64,000 nucleotides of DNA from Nonomuraea sp. SYSU D8015 (GCF_008065375.1 NZ_VJYI01000004.1:496001-560000), one strand, 5' to 3'; positions 1 to 8,343 are shown, counted from the first letter of the stretch. Notes: a model not told the origin generated them from the sequence alone. Numbers and translations are program-made.

Positions 1-311
1 TCGATGTTCGGGGCCTGGAGGGTGCCGACGGCCTTGGTGGCCGACAGGGCCGAGCCGAGGTACGCCGGCCACTTCTGGTTCTCCTGGGCCTGCGCCGCGC
101 CGACGGGCGCGAGGCCGAGGGTGACCATCGTGTCGAGCTTGTCCGTGTCGAGCACCACGACCCGCTTCGGGGCCATGGGCACCTTGGTCTCGCCCATGGC
201 GTGTTTGACGGTCCTGGTGGGACCCGCCTCCTGGGAGGACGTGGTGGTGCCGCAGGAGGCGAGGGCGAGGAGGGGGAGCACGGCCGCGATGGCGGCCAGG
301 CGGAGACGCAT
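1..311 (-). CDS. Iron-siderophore ABC transporter substrate-binding lipoprotein (N-terminal part, cut by window edge)
   Basis: Reading the complement from the ATG at 311 gives a short lipoprotein signal peptide with the lipobox LASC at about residue 20. It continues into a segment resembling the start of FecB/FepB-type binding proteins, with VPMAPKRVVVLDTDKLDTM followed by a glycine-leucine stretch. About 103 codons are present and the rest lies to the left of the window. The expected role is capture of a ferric siderophore outside the membrane and delivery to a permease not visible here. A near-consensus iron box sits 18 nt upstream of the start, which supports the substrate assignment. The gene is divergent from amtB. 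The family is fairly certain; the exact siderophore is unknown. Confidence 0.85.
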   Translation of the reverse strand, partial: MRLRLAAIAAVLPLLALASCGTTTSSQEAGPTRTVKHAMGETKVPMAPKRVVVLDTDKLDTMVTLGLAPVGAAQAQENQKWPAYLGSALSATKAVGTLQAPNI

Positions 312-328
312 GGGCAGTCCTTGATCGC

Positions 329-347
329 TTAGGTAAGGCGACCCTAA
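329..347. promoter_or_regulatory. Iron box (IdeR/DmdR1-type operator)
   Basis: The 19-bp sequence TTAGGTAAGGCGACCCTAA matches the actinobacterial iron-regulator consensus TTAGGTTAGGCTAACCTAA at 16 of 19 positions and is nearly palindromic. It lies directly upstream of the siderophore-binding protein start, so iron-replete repression of that gene is the expected effect. It is also about 170 nt before amtB, but amtB has its own control sites closer by. Confidence 0.85.
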
Positions 348-386
348 GTATCGCATGCCTGGTATTGCCGTGCCGTAATCGTATGT

Positions 387-466
387 GTGAGACGTCCGAA
401 ACGTACGCGAAACACCGGTGCGGCGAGATTCACGAATGTGAAACACACCTGGTCGCGCCACGAAAC
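387..466 (+). promoter_or_regulatory. Two GlnR-type binding sites upstream of amtB
   Basis: Two arrays follow the 11-bp periodicity of actinobacterial GlnR boxes (gTnAc-n6-GaAAc). The first is GTGAG (387-391), six bases, GAAAC (398-402), six bases, GAAAC (409-413). The second is TTCAC (429-433), six bases, GAAAC (440-444), six bases, GGTCG (451-455), six bases, GAAAC (462-466). The spacing is exact throughout. In streptomycetes GlnR activates amtB-glnK-glnD under nitrogen limitation, so the same is expected here. The promoter itself was not resolved. Confidence 0.8.
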
Positions 467-517
467 CCCAGGAGAACACGCTGTGGCCACACGTCACATG
501 TAAGGAGGGTCGCTTCG

Positions 518-1870
518 ATGATCGACAGCGGCACTACTGCCTGGATGCTCGTATGCACCGCCCTGGTGCTGCTGATGACTCCGGGCCTCGCGTTCTTCTA
601 CGGGGGCATGACCAGGGCCAAGAGTGTCCTGAACATGATGATGATGTCGTTCGTCAGCATCATCGTCGTCACCGTCGCCTGGGTGCTGTACGGCTACTCC
701 CTCGCGTTCGACGCCGCCGGGGACGGCTCCGGCTTCATCAACAAGATCGTCGGAGGACTCGACTACATCGGCCTGAGCGGTGTCTTCAACGCCGTCTACG
801 AGGGTCTGATCGTCGAGGGCGGCAACGTCACGGCCGAGGCCGCGGCGGCGGACAACTTCCCGCTCATGGTGTTCTCCGCCTTCCAGCTGACCTTCGCCAT
901 CATCACCGTGGCGCTGATCAGCGGCGCGATCGCCGACCGGGCCAAGTTCGGCGCGTGGGTGCTGTTCTCCCTGCTGTGGGCCACGCTGGTCTACTTCCCC
1001 GTCGCTCACTGGGTCTGGGGCGGCGGCTGGCTCGGCCAGCTCGGCATCGAGGACTTCGCCGGCGGTACGGTCGTCCACATCAACGCCGGTGCCGCGGCGC
1101 TCGCGCTCGCGCTCGTCCTGGGCAAGCGCAAGGGCTGGCAGAAGGAGCCCATGCGGCCGCACAACCTGACGCTGGTGCTGCTCGGCACCGGGCTCCTGTG
1201 GTTCGGCTGGTTCGGCTTCAACGCCGGCTCGGAGCTGGCCCCCGACCAGACCGCCGGCCTGGCCTTCATGAACACCCAGGTCGCCACGGCCGTCGCCGCC
1301 GGCGCCTGGCTCGTGGTGGAGAAGCTGCGCGACGGTCACGCGACCACGCTCGGCGTCGCCTCCGGCGCGGTGGCCGGTCTGGTCGCCATCACGCCCGCCT
1401 GTGGTTTCGTCGACCCGTGGGCGGCCGTGGTCATCGGCCTGCTGGCCGGCGTGGGCTGCGCGTACGCCGTTGGCCTGAAGTACAAGCTCGGCTACGACGA
1501 CTCCCTCGACGTGGTCGGCGTGCACCTGGTCGGCGGTGTGATCGGCGCCGTCTCCCTGGGCTTCGTGGCGGCCTACCCGTTCCTGCCCGGCCAGAACAAG
1601 GGCATCCTGATCGAGGGCGGGCAGATCAGCCAGCTCGGCCTCCAGGTGCTCGGCCCGGTCGTGGTCGGCCTTTACTCCTTCGTGATCTCCTGGATCCTCG
1701 GTAAGATCATCGACAAGACGATGGGCTTCAGGATCCCCGAAGAGGCCGAGGTCACCGGCGTCGACATCACCACCCACGCCGAGACCGGCTACGACATCGG
1801 CACCTTCCACGCCTCCGGCGTGACGTCCTCCAACGGCCCCGCCCCCGCTCCTAAGAAGGTGGACGCATGA
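518..1870 (+). CDS. amtB: Ammonium transporter Amt
   Basis: A 450-residue polytopic membrane protein of the Amt/MEP/Rh family, which conducts ammonium/ammonia across the cytoplasmic membrane. Visible family features are the N-terminal segment AWMLVCTALVLLMTPGLAFF, about eleven hydrophobic segments, the block FAGGTVVHINAGAAAL with the first pore histidine, and VGVHLVGGVIGA with the second. The start is the ATG at 518 because AAGGAGGGT lies 8 nt before it; the reading frame is open further upstream but that part does not look like Amt. The stop overlaps the glnK start by 4 nt, so the two are translationally coupled. Two GlnR-type sites lie 52-131 nt upstream. The C-terminal tail is cytoplasmic and is the expected docking region for GlnK. 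Confidence 0.97.
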   Translation: MIDSGTTAWMLVCTALVLLMTPGLAFFYGGMTRAKSVLNMMMMSFVSIIVVTVAWVLYGYSLAFDAAGDGSGFINKIVGGLDYIGLSGVFNAVYEGLIVEGGNVTAEAAAADNFPLMVFSAFQLTFAIITVALISGAIADRAKFGAWVLFSLLWATLVYFPVAHWVWGGGWLGQLGIEDFAGGTVVHINAGAAALALALVLGKRKGWQKEPMRPHNLTLVLLGTGLLWFGWFGFNAGSELAPDQTAGLAFMNTQVATAVAAGAWLVVEKLRDGHATTLGVASGAVAGLVAITPACGFVDPWAAVVIGLLAGVGCAYAVGLKYKLGYDDSLDVVGVHLVGGVIGAVSLGFVAAYPFLPGQNKGILIEGGQISQLGLQVLGPVVVGLYSFVISWILGKIIDKTMGFRIPEEAEVTGVDITTHAETGYDIGTFHASGVTSSNGPAPAPKKVDA

Positions 1871-2205
1871 GGCTCATCACAGCGATCATCAAGCCCTTCA
1901 AGCTGGATGACGTGAAGGCCGCGCTCGAGCAGTTCGGCATCAAGGGAATGACCGTCAGCGAGGCGAGCGGCTACGGCCGCCAGCGCGGCCACACCGAGGT
2001 CTACCGCGGTGCGGAGTACCAGGTCGACCTGGTGCCGAAGGTCCGGCTCGAGGTCCTCGCCGAAGAGGATGACGCCGAGGACGTGATCGACGTCATCGTC
2101 AAGGCCGCGCACACCGGCAAGATCGGTGACGGCAAGGTCTGGTCCGTGCCCGTGGACACCGTCATCCGCGTACGAACGGGAGAGCGGGGTCCGGAGGCCC
2201 TGTGA
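1867..2205 (+). CDS. glnK: PII nitrogen regulatory protein GlnK
   Basis: A 112-residue PII protein, the normal family length. It begins MRLITAIIKPFKLDDVKAAL and has the T-loop YGRQRGHTEVYRGAEYQVD with Tyr51, the residue modified by GlnD (adenylylated in studied actinobacteria). It ends with the C-loop region GKIGDGKVWSVPVDTVIRVR. The trimer senses ATP/ADP and 2-oxoglutarate and blocks Amt when nitrogen is sufficient. It overlaps amtB by 4 nt. Its stop codon shares one base (TGATG) with the start of a 39-codon micro-ORF that leads into glnD. The order amtB-glnK-glnD is the classical actinobacterial operon. Confidence 0.97.
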   Translation: MRLITAIIKPFKLDDVKAALEQFGIKGMTVSEASGYGRQRGHTEVYRGAEYQVDLVPKVRLEVLAEEDDAEDVIDVIVKAAHTGKIGDGKVWSVPVDTVIRVRTGERGPEAL

Positions 2206-2324
2206 TGGATCCGCAGCACCGCCCGGACGACGGTGTCCGGGTGGAGCACGGCAGGGTTTCCACGAAGCGGCGAGGCCCGGACGACGGTGTCCGGGCCGAG
2301 CTCGGCAAGGGGGCACAGCAGTGA
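2205..2324 (+). CDS. Bridging micro-ORF between glnK and glnD (39 aa, duplicated PDDGVR motif)
   Basis: An ATG overlapping the glnK stop (TGATG) opens 39 codons that end in a TGA overlapping the GTG start of glnD (GTGA). The peptide begins MDPQHRPDDGVRVEHG and repeats the motif as GPDDGVRAELG, 18 codons later. No family is recognised. The fit to both neighbours, with a 1-nt overlap on one side and 4 nt on the other, is unlikely to be accidental in a stretch that would otherwise be a 115-nt gap. It may be a translated linker that couples glnD to glnK, or a small protein. No clear ribosome site of its own is visible beyond coupling to glnK. Whether it is translated is untested. Confidence 0.5.
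   Translation: MDPQHRPDDGVRVEHGRVSTKRRGPDDGVRAELGKGAQQ
2219..2297 (+). repeat. Two identical hairpin-forming direct repeats in the glnK-glnD gap
   Basis: The 21-mer GCCCGGACGACGGTGTCCGGG occurs at 2221-2241 and again at 2275-2295, offset by 54 nt (18 codons); in each copy CCCGGAC pairs with GTCCGGG around a 6-nt loop. With flanking bases the first stem reaches about 10 bp (one G-U pair) and the second 9 bp. Similarity continues more weakly after each copy, so a segment of about 36 nt was probably duplicated. Because the arms are identical, either left arm could pair with either right arm in the mRNA. Confidence 0.75.
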
Positions 2325-4546
2325 GGGGAGAGGCCCGTTCGTACGCCGCGGCACGCAAGGAGCGGACCGCGGACACCGACCGCTGGCTCAAGGATCTCTT
2401 CCGCACGGCGAGCGACGGCGACCACGTCTCGCTGGTCGCCGTCGGCAGTCTGGGAAGGGGCGAGCTGGCCCCGGGCAGCGACCTCGACCTGGTCCTGCTG
2501 CACAACGGGCGGCCCGACGTGGCGAGGATCGCCGACCGCATCTGGTATCCGGTCTGGGACTCGGCCGTCAACCTCGACCACTCCGTGCGCACGGTCGAAG
2601 AGGCGGTGGCCGTCGCCAGGCAGGACCTCAAGGCCGTGCTCGGACTCATCCAGGCCAGGCACGTGGCCGGCGACCCCGAGCTGACCAGGAAGGCCAGGGA
2701 GGCGGTGCTGGCCGAATGGCGGGCCGACTCCCGGCGCAGGCTCGGCGAGCTGCGGGACGCGGCCGACAAGCGGGCCCAGGTCAGCGGCGAGCTGGCCTTC
2801 CTCCTCGAACCCGATCTGAAGGACGGCCGCGGCGGGCTCCGCGACGTCCAGGCCATGCAGGCCGTGGCAGCGGCCTGGGTCGCCTCCGCGCCGGGTCCCC
2901 GGGCGCGGGAGGCGTACGAGTTCATCCTCGACGTGCGCCACGCGCTCCACGTCGTCACCGCCCGCGGCACCGACCGGCTGGTCCTGCAGGAGCAGGACGC
3001 CGTGGCCGGGCTGCTCGGCCTGCTCGACGCCGAGGCGCTCATGCGCCGGCTCGCCGAGGCGGGCCGCACGATCTCCCATGCCTTCGACGCCACCTGGCGC
3101 ACCGTTGACAGGCTCCTGTCAGGCCCCGCTCCCCGAGGCCGCCGCCCGCTGGCGGACGGCGTGGTCGAGCACGGCGGCGAAGTGGTGCTCGCCCGTGGGG
3201 TCGATCCCCGCAAGGACCCCGTTCTCGTCCTGCGCGCGGCGGCCGCCGCGGCCGACTCCGGGTTGCCGCTCGCGCCCGCCACGGTGTCCGTTCTCGCAGC
3301 TCAGTCGGCTCCCATGCCGGTGCCGTGGCCCGAAGAGGCGCGTGACGCGCTCGTGTCGATCCTCGGTGCGGGCCGCGCCGCCGTGCCCGTGTGGGAGGAG
3401 CTCGACCAGGCCGGCATCCTTGTCAAACTGCTTCCTGACTGGGAGCGCGTGCGCCACCGCCCCCAGCGCAACCCGATCCACCGCTTCACGGTCGACCGGC
3501 ATCTGATCGAGGCCGCCGCGAACGCCGCCAGCCACACCCGCGACGTCTCCCGTCCCGACCTGCTGCTGATCGCGGCGCTCTTCCACGACGTCGGCAAGGG
3601 CTGGCCCGGCGACCACTCGGCGACCGGCGAGGTCGTGGTGCGCGACATCGCCACCCGCATCGGCCTGCCGGCGCCGGACGTGGACACGCTCGCCACGGTC
3701 GTGCGTCACCACCTGCTGCTCCCCGAGACCGCCACCCGCAGGGACCTCGACGACCCCGTCACGATCGAGAAGGTCGCCGCCACCGTCGGCTCGCGGGAGG
3801 TCCTCGACCTGCTGGCGGCGCTGGCGGTCGCCGACGGCCACGCGACCGGTCCGGCGGCCTGGAACAGCTGGAAGGCCGGGCTCGTCGCCGACCTCGTGCG
3901 CCGGGTCAGGTCCGTGCTGGCCGGCTCGCCGCCGCCCAAGCCGCCCACCCTGTCGACGGAGCAGGCCGCGCTGGCCAGACACGGCGGCGGCGCGGTGCGC
4001 GTCAACGGAGGGAACGTCACGGTCGTGGCCCCCGACCGGGTGGGGCTGCTCTGGCACGCCGCCGGGGTGCTCTCCGCGCACCGGCTCATCGTGCGCTCCG
4101 CCTCGTCCGCCTCCGCGGGCTCGACGGCGGTGATCGAGTTCTCCGTCATCCCCGAGTACGGCACCCCGCCCGACCCCGCCACCCTGGAGTCCGATCTCCG
4201 TCTCGTCCTTGCCGGCCGTCTTGACATCGAGCAGCGGCTGGCCCGTCGCACCCGCGGCCTGCGGCCGCCTCGCGTACCCGTGGCCCCACCTCGGGTGACA
4301 CTGGTCGACGACGCCTCCGCGACCGCCACCGTGGTGGAAGTCAGGGCCCATGACAGACCGGGACTTCTGTGGCGTATAGGACGGGCGTTCGGCGAGTGTG
4401 GTCTTGACGTGAGGGCTGCTCGCGTAGAGACTCTCGGCGCAGAGGCGGTGGACGTCTTCTATGTGGTAGATCGCGCCGGTCGCCCCCTCAGCGACGAAGC
4501 GCAGAGGGCACAAGTCCGCGATCACGTGCTTGCCGCACTGCGATAA
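2321..4546 (+). CDS. glnD: PII uridylyl/adenylyltransferase GlnD
   Basis: A 741-residue bifunctional enzyme that modifies and demodifies GlnK according to nitrogen status. Domains in order are: nucleotidyltransferase with GSLGRGELAPGSDLDLVLL near residues 44-62; a linker/UTase region with the LKDGRGGLRDVQ signature; an HD domain with LIAALFHDVGKGWPGDHS near residue 420; and two ACT domains at the C-terminus, beginning near VTVVAPDRVGLLWHAAGVL and VVEVRAHDRPGLLWRIGRAF. The GTG at 2321 was chosen because AAGGGG precedes it, it overlaps the micro-ORF stop, and the frame upstream overlaps glnK without family similarity. A hairpin follows the stop. In many actinobacteria ffh follows glnD; here a conservon does. 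Confidence 0.95.
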   Translation: MRGEARSYAAARKERTADTDRWLKDLFRTASDGDHVSLVAVGSLGRGELAPGSDLDLVLLHNGRPDVARIADRIWYPVWDSAVNLDHSVRTVEEAVAVARQDLKAVLGLIQARHVAGDPELTRKAREAVLAEWRADSRRRLGELRDAADKRAQVSGELAFLLEPDLKDGRGGLRDVQAMQAVAAAWVASAPGPRAREAYEFILDVRHALHVVTARGTDRLVLQEQDAVAGLLGLLDAEALMRRLAEAGRTISHAFDATWRTVDRLLSGPAPRGRRPLADGVVEHGGEVVLARGVDPRKDPVLVLRAAAAAADSGLPLAPATVSVLAAQSAPMPVPWPEEARDALVSILGAGRAAVPVWEELDQAGILVKLLPDWERVRHRPQRNPIHRFTVDRHLIEAAANAASHTRDVSRPDLLLIAALFHDVGKGWPGDHSATGEVVVRDIATRIGLPAPDVDTLATVVRHHLLLPETATRRDLDDPVTIEKVAATVGSREVLDLLAALAVADGHATGPAAWNSWKAGLVADLVRRVRSVLAGSPPPKPPTLSTEQAALARHGGGAVRVNGGNVTVVAPDRVGLLWHAAGVLSAHRLIVRSASSASAGSTAVIEFSVIPEYGTPPDPATLESDLRLVLAGRLDIEQRLARRTRGLRPPRVPVAPPRVTLVDDASATATVVEVRAHDRPGLLWRIGRAFGECGLDVRAARVETLGAEAVDVFYVVDRAGRPLSDEAQRAQVRDHVLAALR

Positions 4547-4563
4547 CCAACAGCACCTGCTGG
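4547..4563 (+). terminator. Short hairpin after glnD
   Basis: CCAACAG, a 3-nt loop, and CTGCTGG form a 7-bp stem with one mismatch immediately after the glnD stop. No T-run follows, which is common for actinomycete terminators. The stem is small, so it may only partly separate the nitrogen operon from conservon 1. The rest of the gap to 4681 contains no clear promoter consensus, although GTGTCCGAAAT at 4585-4595 loosely recalls the motif before the other conservons. Confidence 0.45.
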
Positions 4564-4681
4564 CCGGTCACCTTTGTAACAATTGTGTCCGAAATGCCGG
4601 TTCAGTCAGTTGCTGCGGATACCTTGTGGGCGGTTTGAAGGCCCGTTTGCCGAGCGGGACGATTGAGGGGTACTGGGAGCA

Positions 4682-7510
4682 GTGACTACGGGGAACTCCG
4701 ACAGCGGCTTCGTCGCGAAGCAGTACCGCGGGAAGCGGTCGCTGTCGCGCCTGAGCCTGCGTAATTGGCGCGTCCGGTGGCGTCTGACCGCGCTCATCCT
4801 GGTGCCGACCATCGCGACCGTCGTCCTGGGCGGCGCCGACGTGGTCCGCTCGATCCAGAGCATCTCCGACCACGAGCGCACGGCCACCGCCGCCCAGCAG
4901 GCCAGCCACATCCGCGACCTGCTCCAGGCCATCGGGCTGGAGCGTGACACAGGCGGCTGGATCGGCGCCGCCCGGGCGATGCGCAAGACGCTCGCCGCGC
5001 CGTTCGCCGAGCGCAAGGCCGCAGTCGACAAGCTGGCCGCGACCGTCCGCGCCGACCTCGACACGATCGACGACTCCTACGGCCCGCGCGTGGTCAAGGC
5101 CGCCGACGAGGCGCGGGGCGACCTGAGCCGGCTGTCAAGGATCAGGGCCGAGGGCCAGACCCGCACCGTCGAGTACGACTTCCTGACCGACAGCCTCCTC
5201 ACCCTGCACGACGAGCTGAGCCTCATGTCCGACGACTCGCAGATCGTCGGCCAGTTCCGCGCGTTGAGCGCGCTCGCGCGGGCGAAGGAGGAGGTCTCCC
5301 GGCAGCGCGTCCAGCTCCTCCAGGCCTCCTACAACTCCGGCGACGTGGACGCCAAGACCGTCGAGCAGTTCATCGCCTCCAACGCCCGCCAGCAGAGCGA
5401 GATCTCGACCGTGGGCGCCGAGGCCGGCGTCGACATCGGCCTGGAAGTGTCCAAGTCGCTGACCGCCAGGACCGAGTACGTCAGGGTCCAGCTCACCAAG
5501 TCGCGCGCGATCACGCTGGTCAGCGGCCGGGCGCCGGGCGTGCGGATCACCGAGAACCTGATCTCGGCCAGGGCCACCCGCCAGGAGTGGTTCCAGGACA
5601 ACAGCATCGTCGTCGACGTCCTGCACGGCATCGAGAGGGAGCTCGCCGACCGGGTGAACCTGCGAAGCCAGGAGCTGCGCGGGGCAGAGACCCGCAACGC
5701 GGTCATCACGGGGGCGCTGATCCTCGCGCTGCTGCTGGCGGTCCTGCTCCTGACCGTGGTCATCGCCCGGTCGATGGTCGGCCCGCTGCGCCGGCTGCGT
5801 ACCGAGGCACTGGAGATCGCCGGCTTCCGTCTGCCCGACGTGGTGCGCCAGCTGCGCGTCAGCGGCGACGCGGCCGTGGGCGACGTGCGACCGATCGAGG
5901 TCGAGGGCAACGACGAGATCGGCGACGTGGCCCGGGCCTTCGACCAGGTGCACCGGCAGGCCGTGCGCCTGGCGGGCGAGGAGGCCGAGCTGCGCGGCAA
6001 CATCAGCTCGATGTTCGTCAACCTCTCGCGCCGCACCCAGACGCTGGTCGAGCGGCAGATCTCGCTGATCGACGGCCTGGAGAAGGGCGAGCAGGACGGC
6101 GCCCGCCTGGCCGACCTGTTCAAGCTCGACCACCTGGCCACCCGCATGCGCCGCAACTCCGAGAACCTCCTGGTCCTCGCCGGTCACGAGGCCACCCGCC
6201 GGCGCACCCAGCCCGCCAAGCTCGTCGACGTGGTCCGCGCCGCGCTGTCGGAGGTCGAGGGCTACGAGCGCGTCCAGGTCCGGGTCCACCGTGCCACGTC
6301 GGTGCTCGGCAGCTGCGCCAACGACCTCGTCCACCTCGTCGCCGAGCTGGTCGAGAACGCCATCCAGTTCTCCCCGAACACCGCTGAGGTCGTGGTCACC
6401 AGCAGCCTCATCGAAGGCGGCGGCGCGCTGCTGTCGGTGAGCGACACCGGCATCAGCATGACCGAGGAGGAGCTGGCCGACGCCAACCGCCGTCTGGCCG
6501 AGCCCCCCGTCGTGGACGTGTCGGTGTCGCGGCGCATGGGCCTGTTCGTGGTCGGCCGCCTGGCGCTGCGCCACGGCATCAGGGTGCAGCTCAGGAGGGG
6601 CGAGGGCGCCGGTCTCATCGCGATGGTGCTGCTGCCGCCCGCGCTGATCGCCGACGGCACGCAGCAGCCGCTGCCACAGCGCCCGGCGTTCGGCGGTGGC
6701 ACTGTTCCCACCCCGGCGTTCGGCGGGACGCCGGGCCCCGGCGGCGTGCCCAGCCAGCCCACGGCGCCGAACGGGACGTTCCGCTCGTTCGGCAGCTTCG
6801 ACTCCGTGGACCGCGGTCCCGCCCGCCCCGGCCCGTACGACAGCACGCCCGGCACGCCCCGGCCCGCCTTCGGCCCGTTCGGCTCGGAGCCCGCTGTGAC
6901 AGGATTCACGGCCGACACCGACGGCGGCTCGTACCGCAGGCCGACGCCCTCGTTCGACTCGGGGGCCTACCCTTCGCACCCCTCCGGAAATGGCGCGTTC
7001 CAGACGCCGCCGCCGTCGTACGCGACGAACGATGTGCGCAGGTCAGACCCCACGCCGTCGGTCGAGGTCTCGCCGATGGAGCCGGAGCAGGAGGAGTACC
7101 TGCCGATCTTCGCGTCGGTGGAGTCCGCCTGGTTCCGGCGGCCGCCGGGCGAGCAGGCGCCGCCGGCGACGCCCGCCCACGCGGAGGGTGGTGGAGAGGT
7201 TACGCCCGCGCACGCCGTACCCTCTGGGGAGGAAACGTGGCGAACGGCCGCAGATGCCGGATGGCAGGCGGCGGCCAAAGCCAGCGAGCCCAGCCTCGGC
7301 GGCATCACCGCCGCCGGGCTTCCGAAGCGCACCCCCAAGGCGAACCTCGTGCCGGGCACGGCCGGCCAGTCTGCGCCGCAACAGCAGCCGCAGCGGCCGG
7401 CGCCGCCTCCGGTCTCCGCCGACCGGCTACGCAGCCGGATGGCGAGCTACCAGCAGGGTGTGCGCCGGGCTCGCCAGGAAGTACGTGGACAGGAGGACAA
7501 GAGTGAGTAA
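4682..7510 (+). CDS. cvnA: Conservon 1 sensor histidine kinase (NIT domain), CvnA
   Basis: A 942-residue membrane kinase. A basic N-terminus with the block LRNWRVRWRLTALILVPT leads into a first membrane helix. An extracytoplasmic nitrate/nitrite-sensing-type (NIT) helical domain runs to about residue 337. A second membrane helix lies at about 339-361 (ITGALILALLLAVLLLTVVI), followed by HAMP. The kinase core has the H-box KLDHLATRMRRNSENLLVLA (His484), N-box ELVENAIQFSP, and an ATP lid around SDTGISMTEEEL. A proline-rich tail of about 290 residues ends in three short motifs shared with the other CvnA proteins (LPIFASVES, LPKRTPKANLVPGTA, RLRSRMASYQQGVR). It is the most divergent of the five kinases here. 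The start is GTG after GGGAGCA. No partner response regulator is nearby, as is usual for conservons. Confidence 0.93.
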   Translation: MTTGNSDSGFVAKQYRGKRSLSRLSLRNWRVRWRLTALILVPTIATVVLGGADVVRSIQSISDHERTATAAQQASHIRDLLQAIGLERDTGGWIGAARAMRKTLAAPFAERKAAVDKLAATVRADLDTIDDSYGPRVVKAADEARGDLSRLSRIRAEGQTRTVEYDFLTDSLLTLHDELSLMSDDSQIVGQFRALSALARAKEEVSRQRVQLLQASYNSGDVDAKTVEQFIASNARQQSEISTVGAEAGVDIGLEVSKSLTARTEYVRVQLTKSRAITLVSGRAPGVRITENLISARATRQEWFQDNSIVVDVLHGIERELADRVNLRSQELRGAETRNAVITGALILALLLAVLLLTVVIARSMVGPLRRLRTEALEIAGFRLPDVVRQLRVSGDAAVGDVRPIEVEGNDEIGDVARAFDQVHRQAVRLAGEEAELRGNISSMFVNLSRRTQTLVERQISLIDGLEKGEQDGARLADLFKLDHLATRMRRNSENLLVLAGHEATRRRTQPAKLVDVVRAALSEVEGYERVQVRVHRATSVLGSCANDLVHLVAELVENAIQFSPNTAEVVVTSSLIEGGGALLSVSDTGISMTEEELADANRRLAEPPVVDVSVSRRMGLFVVGRLALRHGIRVQLRRGEGAGLIAMVLLPPALIADGTQQPLPQRPAFGGGTVPTPAFGGTPGPGGVPSQPTAPNGTFRSFGSFDSVDRGPARPGPYDSTPGTPRPAFGPFGSEPAVTGFTADTDGGSYRRPTPSFDSGAYPSHPSGNGAFQTPPPSYATNDVRRSDPTPSVEVSPMEPEQEEYLPIFASVESAWFRRPPGEQAPPATPAHAEGGGEVTPAHAVPSGEETWRTAADAGWQAAAKASEPSLGGITAAGLPKRTPKANLVPGTAGQSAPQQQPQRPAPPPVSADRLRSRMASYQQGVRRARQEVRGQEDKSE

Positions 7511-7531
7511 GCGTCCCGCCGGGGAGGATGC

Positions 7532-7954
7532 GTGACAACCCTTAGCCATGAGGCGCACAGGTTCGACTGGCTGATCACCGACTTCGTCCGGAACACTCCG
7601 GGAGTCGCGCACGCCGTCGTCGTCTCCGCCGACGGCCTCTGCCTGGCCGCCTCCGAGGGGTTCCCACCGGACCGGGCCGACCAGCTGGCGGCGGTCTCCG
7701 CCGGTCTGCTGAGCCTGACCGTGGGCGCGTCCAGGGTGTTCGAGGGCGGCGCCGTGACGCAGACCGTCGTCGAGATGCAGCGGGGTCTGCTGCTGGTCAT
7801 GGCGATCAGCGACGGCTCGGTGCTGACGGTGCTGGCGGGTCCTGATTGTGACATGGGGTTGGTGGCGTATCAGATGACGCTGCTGGTAGACAGAGCGGGG
7901 CAGGCGCTCACACCGGCCCTGCGCGCGGAACTCCAGGCCGCCAGGGCGCGGTGA
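7532..7954 (+). CDS. cvnB: Conservon 1 roadblock/LC7 protein, CvnB
   Basis: A 140-residue roadblock/LC7-family protein beginning MTTLSHEAHRFDWLITDFV. It contains the family core VAHAVVVSADGLCLAASEGFP, the helix DRADQLAAVSAGLLSL, and the conserved PDCDMGLVAYQMTLLVDRAG near the C-terminus. Roadblock dimers act as scaffolds or regulators for small GTPases; in conservons CvnB is thought to join a membrane-bound complex with CvnA, CvnC and CvnD. It starts at GTG 7532 after GGGGAGGAT, 21 nt behind cvnA, and is followed 26 nt later by cvnC. Confidence 0.93.
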   Translation: MTTLSHEAHRFDWLITDFVRNTPGVAHAVVVSADGLCLAASEGFPPDRADQLAAVSAGLLSLTVGASRVFEGGAVTQTVVEMQRGLLLVMAISDGSVLTVLAGPDCDMGLVAYQMTLLVDRAGQALTPALRAELQAARAR

Positions 7955-7980
7955 TGTGATGGAACTGATGGGAGAGGGCC

Positions 7981-8343
7981 GTGTACGGCGCTGACGGGAT
8001 CGGGGACGACGAGCCCCTGTTCCGTCCTTACGCGGTCACCGGCGGCCGTTCCGAGCCGCGTTATCCACTCGCGATGGAGACGCTGGTCTCGTCCATGTCG
8101 ATCCCGGACGACGAGATGGCCCTGCTCACCCCCGAGCAGGAGGCCATCATGCAGCTGTGCAGAACGTTCCGGTCGGTCGCCGAGATCTCGGCCCTGCTCC
8201 GCGTCCCGCTGGGCGTGGCCCGGGTGCTCGTGGCGGACATGTCCGACGAAGGGCTTGTCCGCCTGCACCAGCCACGCCTCAACCAGGGACAGCCAGACCT
8301 CAACATGCTCGAAAGGGTGCTCAGTGGACTACGCAGGCTCTAG
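7981..8343 (+). CDS. cvnC: Conservon 1 DUF742 protein, CvnC
   Basis: A 120-residue DUF742 protein. It has the family opening LFRPYAVTGGRSEPRYPLAM, a middle winged-helix-like region (SVAEISALLRVPLGVARVLV, DMSDEGLVRLHQP), and the C-terminal block LLERVLSGLRRL in variant form (MLERVLSGLRRL). Its function within conservons is not well defined; it probably adapts the kinase/roadblock module to the GTPase. The start is GTG 7981 after GGGAGAGGGCC. The last 20 nt overlap cvnD in another frame, an arrangement repeated in all four complete conservons of the window. Confidence 0.92.
   Translation: MYGADGIGDDEPLFRPYAVTGGRSEPRYPLAMETLVSSMSIPDDEMALLTPEQEAIMQLCRTFRSVAEISALLRVPLGVARVLVADMSDEGLVRLHQPRLNQGQPDLNMLERVLSGLRRL

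Noticed and set aside
494..1810. Long antisense open frame opposite amtB, and many similar ones opposite kinases, permeases and glnD
   Set aside because: High GC content leaves stop-free shadow frames; their products are low-complexity Arg/Pro/Gly/Asp-rich with no domains and no ribosome sites.
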